Below the pieces are notes generated by a model. It did no database searches and was not told the DNA's origin. It saw nothing but the letters and a program-made list of their open reading frames with translations. From assembly GCA_020341875.1 (NCBI GenBank), contig CP070839.1, positions 1,975,517 through 1,992,141 on the forward strand: a stretch of DNA of 16,625 bases, written 5' to 3'. Shown one piece after another: positions 14,079 through 16,625 of the stretch. This DNA comes from Candidatus Zixiibacteriota bacterium (lineage in GTDB: Bacteria > Zixibacteria > MSB-5A5 > SM1-73). The position numbers and the translations under genes are program-made. Within the stretch, counting starts at the first letter, position 1; each line of letters starts with the position of its first letter.

Positions 14079-14981
14079 GTGAAGACCTTAGACGACATAC
14101 TGACCCTGGCCAAGAAGACCGGTCCAAAAAGGGTAGCAGTGGCCCAGGCGGAAGATGAAGAGGTTCTTCTTGCTCTGGAGCAGGCTCGCAGGGAAGGGAT
14201 GGTGGAGGCTATCCTGATAGGGAGGCAGGAGAGGATAGAAGAGCTGGCCTCCAGGAACGGGATTGATCCCTGTAAATTCAAGTTCCACCAGGAGGCGGAT
14301 GGATTTTCCGCCACGCTGAGATGCTGCCAGTTGGTCAAGAGCGGAAAGGCCCACTTTTTGATGAAGGGATTGGTTGGAACGGCACAATTCATGAGAGCGA
14401 TTCTGGACAAGGAGAGAGGCTTGGCGACGGGAAGGCTCTTAAGCCATGTGGCTGTCTTCGAGATCCCAACGTACTCGAAACTGCTCATGGTCACCGACGC
14501 TGCCATAAACATTGCGCCCACGCTGATGGAAAAAGCGCAGATAATCCGGAATGCAGTCGACGTAGCTCATTCACTGGGGACTAAGCTGCCCAACGTGGCC
14601 TGCCTGGCTGCGGTGGAGAAGGTGTATCCCGATAAGATGCCTGCCACCCTCGATTGTGCCTCCCTTTCCATGATGGCAAGGCGGGGTCAGATAAAGGGCG
14701 CGGTTGTGGACGGTCCGTTCGGTCTGGACAACGCTGTCTCAGAGGAATCCGCCAGGGTGAAGGGCGTCAACAGCGACATGTCGGGGAAGGTCGACGTGCT
14801 TCTATGCCCCAACGTCGAGGCCGGAAACGCCATTTACAAAACCCTGACAGCGTTCGCCAACGTAAGGTGTGGCGCCATCGTGGTGGGTACGGATGCTCCG
14901 GTGGTTCTGACTTCGCGGGCTGACTCGCAGGAGACTAAACTCGCCTCTGTTGCACTGGGAGTGGTCAACTGTCAATGTTGA
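14079..14981 (+). CDS. ptb: Phosphate butyryltransferase (phosphotransbutyrylase)
   Basis: This 300-residue protein has the usual length and motifs of the phosphate acetyl/butyryltransferase family, butyryl branch: KRVAVAQAEDEEVL (~17-30), FLMKGLVGTAQFM (~93-105), LSHVAVFEIPTY (~121-132), MVTDAAINIAP (~137-147), VVDGPFGLDNAVS (~209-221), LLCPNVEAGN (~241-250) and APVVLTSRADS (~273-283). The family exchanges CoA for phosphate on butyryl-CoA or branched acyl-CoA; the acyl-phosphate is then used by butyrate kinase to make ATP. No kinase gene is visible next to it. The GTG start has only a weak ribosome site, but family members begin at this point (MKT-DDIL). It heads a plus-strand row with ilvE and a tryptophanase-family gene, suggesting that branched acyl-CoA from amino acids is its substrate (inference). 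Confidence 0.92.
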   Translation: MKTLDDILTLAKKTGPKRVAVAQAEDEEVLLALEQARREGMVEAILIGRQERIEELASRNGIDPCKFKFHQEADGFSATLRCCQLVKSGKAHFLMKGLVGTAQFMRAILDKERGLATGRLLSHVAVFEIPTYSKLLMVTDAAINIAPTLMEKAQIIRNAVDVAHSLGTKLPNVACLAAVEKVYPDKMPATLDCASLSMMARRGQIKGAVVDGPFGLDNAVSEESARVKGVNSDMSGKVDVLLCPNVEAGNAIYKTLTAFANVRCGAIVVGTDAPVVLTSRADSQETKLASVALGVVNCQC

Positions 14982-14987
14982 GATTGA

Positions 14988-15014
14988 CCAGGACCTAACT
15001 TAAGTTGGGTCTGG
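14988..15014. repeat. 20-bp near-perfect palindrome between ptb and ilvE
   Basis: GACCTAACTT (14992-15001) and AAGTTGGGTC (15002-15011) are complementary except for one T-G position, with no spacer. CCA (14988-14990) and TGG (15012-15014) extend the symmetry past one extra base. No T-run follows, so an operator or an mRNA-processing hairpin is more likely than a terminator. Confidence 0.5.
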
Positions 15015-15084
15015 GAATAAAGATGAATCGGGTTCTCGTGAATAGAAGTCACTGCCGGCAAAGAGGTCAAATCCAGGAGGTTTT

Positions 15085-16008
15085 ATGCCCATAGACAAGG
15101 TCGAAAAGATATGGATGAACGGAAAGCTGGTCAATTGGGATGACGCCAAGATTCACGTGCTCTCCCACGTGGTTCACTACGGCTCCTGCCTCTTTGAGGG
15201 GGAGCGCTGCTACAAGACCAAGAAGGGAACCGCTATCTTTAGGTTGAAAGCTCACACCGACAGGCTTTTCAACTCGTGCAAAATCTACCGAATGGAAATT
15301 CCCTACAGCAGGGATGAAATCAACCAGGCCATCATCGATCTGATAAAGACAAACAAATTGGATGCATGCTATATCAGGCCGGTGGTGTACAGAGGATACG
15401 AGCAGTTGGGGGTAGACCCCACCGGCTGCCCGGTGGAGGTATGCATTGCGGTGTGGCGATGGGGTGCATATTTAGGCCCTGGAGCTCTGGAGAACGGTGT
15501 GCCGGTGTGCGTCTCCTCCTGGAACCGCATGGCTCCGAACACAATGCCCGACATGGCCAAAAGCGGAGCCAATTACATGAACGCCCAGCTGATTAAACTG
15601 GAGGCCAAGGAGCACGGCTACGTGGAGGGGATTGCCCTGGACGTGTTTGGGTTTGTAAGTGAAGGAAGTGGCGAAAACGTTTTTATAGTGAAAGAGGGTA
15701 CCCTGATCACTCCACCCTTCAGCTCTTCCATTCTTCCAGGTATAACCAGAAACACGGTAATTCGTCTGGCGCTCGACATGGGAATAAAGGTGATTGAGCA
15801 AACCATTCCCCGCGAAGCGCTGTACATAGCAGACGAGGTCTTCTTCACCGGCAGTGCCGCGGAGATAACCCCCATAAACTCCGTAGACAAAGTGCGGATA
15901 GGAGACGGCAAGCGAGGTCCCGTCACCAAGAAACTCCAAGAGAGATTCTTTGCCGTCGTAAGTGGAGAAGAGGAGGACAAACACAACTGGCTGACATATG
16001 TGGAATGA
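15085..16008 (+). CDS. ilvE: Branched-chain amino acid aminotransferase (PLP fold type IV)
   Basis: This 307-residue protein closely follows the E. coli IlvE pattern: HVVHYGSCLFEGERCY (~28-43), CYIRPVVYRGYEQLG (~95-109), WRWGAYLG (~124-131), the PLP lysine Lys159 in MAKSGANYMN, IALDVFGFVSEGSGENVF with Glu193 contacting the pyridine nitrogen, TPPFSSSILPGITR (~209-222) and FFTGSAAEITP (~253-263). It reversibly transfers the amino group between valine, leucine or isoleucine and 2-oxoglutarate in the cytoplasm. AGGAGG lies about 4 bases before the ATG. Placement between ptb and a tryptophanase-family gene suggests use in amino-acid breakdown, although the same enzyme also serves synthesis; no ilv/leu biosynthetic gene is in the window. 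Confidence 0.95.
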   Translation: MPIDKVEKIWMNGKLVNWDDAKIHVLSHVVHYGSCLFEGERCYKTKKGTAIFRLKAHTDRLFNSCKIYRMEIPYSRDEINQAIIDLIKTNKLDACYIRPVVYRGYEQLGVDPTGCPVEVCIAVWRWGAYLGPGALENGVPVCVSSWNRMAPNTMPDMAKSGANYMNAQLIKLEAKEHGYVEGIALDVFGFVSEGSGENVFIVKEGTLITPPFSSSILPGITRNTVIRLALDMGIKVIEQTIPREALYIADEVFFTGSAAEITPINSVDKVRIGDGKRGPVTKKLQERFFAVVSGEEEDKHNWLTYVE

Positions 16009-16062
16009 GATGGAAATGAACTGTCCGCACGGTGGACTGCTTGAACCACGTCCCTACTCTGA

Positions 16063-16075
16063 GGAATCGCATTCC
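16063..16075. repeat. Small hairpin upstream of the tryptophanase-family gene
   Basis: GGAAT-CGC-ATTCC is a perfect 5-bp stem with a 3-base loop in the ilvE-lyase gap. It has no T-run and its significance is uncertain. Confidence 0.25.
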
Positions 16076-16097
16076 AAAGCGAGAGCTAACAATCTTG

Positions 16098-16113
16098 TGA
16101 AATCAACGTTTCA
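16098..16113. promoter_or_regulatory. Operator-like inverted repeat before the tryptophanase-family gene
   Basis: TGAAA and TTTCA are separated by 6 bases, about 25 bases before the start codon and just before the ribosome site. It could be a regulator site, but it is short enough to occur by chance. Confidence 0.25.
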
Positions 16114-16137
16114 AACCTAACCCACAAGGAGGTTCAA

Positions 16138-16625
16138 ATGATCGTGAAGCTTTCAAACGGCAAAGAGATACCGATGGAGATGCACAAGGTGAGGATCGTG
16201 CAGAAGGCCAACCTGGTGCCGGCGGATCGGAGGCTGAAAGCCCTAGAGGAGGGTGGCTACAATACCTTTGCTCTGCGTACCAGGGATGTTTTCATGGATT
16301 CGCTGACTGACAGCGGGACCAACGCCATGAGCGACAACCAGCTGGCCGCCATGATGGTCTCAGACGACGCCTATGCTGGATCCGAAAGCTTCTATAAATT
16401 GGCTTCGGCAATTAAGGACGTCTTGCGGTTCGACTACGTGTTACCAGTTCATCAGGGAAGGGCGGCAGAGCATCTTCTGGCCAAGGTTTACGTCAAGCCA
16501 GGCGACGTCGTTCCGATGAACTATCATTTTACCACCTCCAAGGCTCATTTTGAATTGGCCGGTGGTAAGGTGGTGGAGATCTTCAGAGATGAGGCCCTCA
16601 AGACTGACAGCACCTACCCGTTCAA
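16138..16625 (+). CDS. Tryptophanase / beta-eliminating lyase family protein (partial, 3' end outside window)
   Basis: The first 162 codons are present. They contain the family landmarks YNTFALRTRDVFMDSLTDSG (~41-60), SGTNAMSDNQLAAMM (~59-73), DDAYAGSESFYKL (~75-87), VLPVHQGRAAEHLL (~101-114) and PMNYHFTTSKAH (~125-136). Tryptophanase and tyrosine phenol-lyase are PLP enzymes that split an aromatic amino acid into indole or phenol plus pyruvate and ammonia. SGTNAMSD resembles tyrosine phenol-lyase, whereas the LSNGKEIPME opening belongs to a clade usually annotated as tryptophanase; the substrate cannot be fixed because the PLP lysine and specificity residues lie outside the window. A strong AAGGAGG site precedes the ATG by 5 bases. 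It lies 129 bases after ilvE on the same strand and probably belongs to the same catabolic group. Confidence 0.93.
   Translation, partial: MIVKLSNGKEIPMEMHKVRIVQKANLVPADRRLKALEEGGYNTFALRTRDVFMDSLTDSGTNAMSDNQLAAMMVSDDAYAGSESFYKLASAIKDVLRFDYVLPVHQGRAAEHLLAKVYVKPGDVVPMNYHFTTSKAHFELAGGKVVEIFRDEALKTDSTYPF

Noticed and set aside
16010..16120. 36-codon frame as a possible leader peptide of the tryptophanase-family gene.
   Set aside because: There is no Trp codon, no ribosome site and no terminal Pro arrangement like TnaC.

Overview
The window (16,625 bases, roughly 50-55% G+C by eye) reads as ordinary chromosome from an anaerobic bacterium, probably an uncultured lineage of the FCB/candidate-phylum kind. 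The reasons are: secreted proteins ending in a type I dockerin of the form GDxNxDGxVNVGDVVYLVNYLYKGG, a ferredoxin:thioredoxin-reductase-type protein with a rubredoxin tail, a phosphate butyryltransferase beside amino-acid-degrading PLP enzymes, and tRNA genes without an encoded CCA. The phylum cannot be settled from the sequence alone.

Layout. Bases 1-808 (minus strand) hold a two-gene redox operon: a CGWC glutaredoxin-like protein followed, with an ATGA overlap, by an FTR catalytic subunit with a C-terminal rubredoxin-like centre, cut by the window edge. Bases 844-7338 (minus) hold two large secreted multidomain proteins with dockerin ends, one an Asp-box beta-propeller and the other a right-handed beta-helix. 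Between them lies a three-gene membrane/envelope set (DUF547, TVP38/TMEM64, small zinc-ribbon membrane protein). Bases 7700-8899 hold tRNA-Gly(GCC), a lone N-acetylmuramidase (DUF3380 family) and tRNA-Met(CAU), all minus strand. Bases 9139-11075 hold a small coiled-coil protein and a beta-CASP metallo-beta-lactamase RNase-like enzyme, each with a near-consensus promoter. Bases 11251-14029 hold a polytopic membrane protein with six TPRs and a small zinc-ribbon membrane protein.

From 13976 the strand flips. A compact divergent promoter region, with two sigma70-type promoters sharing one -10 segment, serves the minus-strand zinc-ribbon/TPR pair and the plus-strand ptb-ilvE-tryptophanase-family row. 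That row fits amino-acid fermentation: transamination of branched-chain amino acids, acyl-CoA to acyl-phosphate conversion, and beta-elimination of an aromatic amino acid to pyruvate, ammonia and indole or phenol. The oxoacid oxidoreductase and butyrate kinase that would complete the route are not in the window.

No CRISPR array, insertion sequence, integrase, complete prophage or obvious defence system was seen. The points most worth a second look are the FTR-rubredoxin/redoxin pair, the shared -10 divergent promoter, the paired-cysteine dockerins, and the muramidase whose last codons carry the tRNA-Gly promoter.
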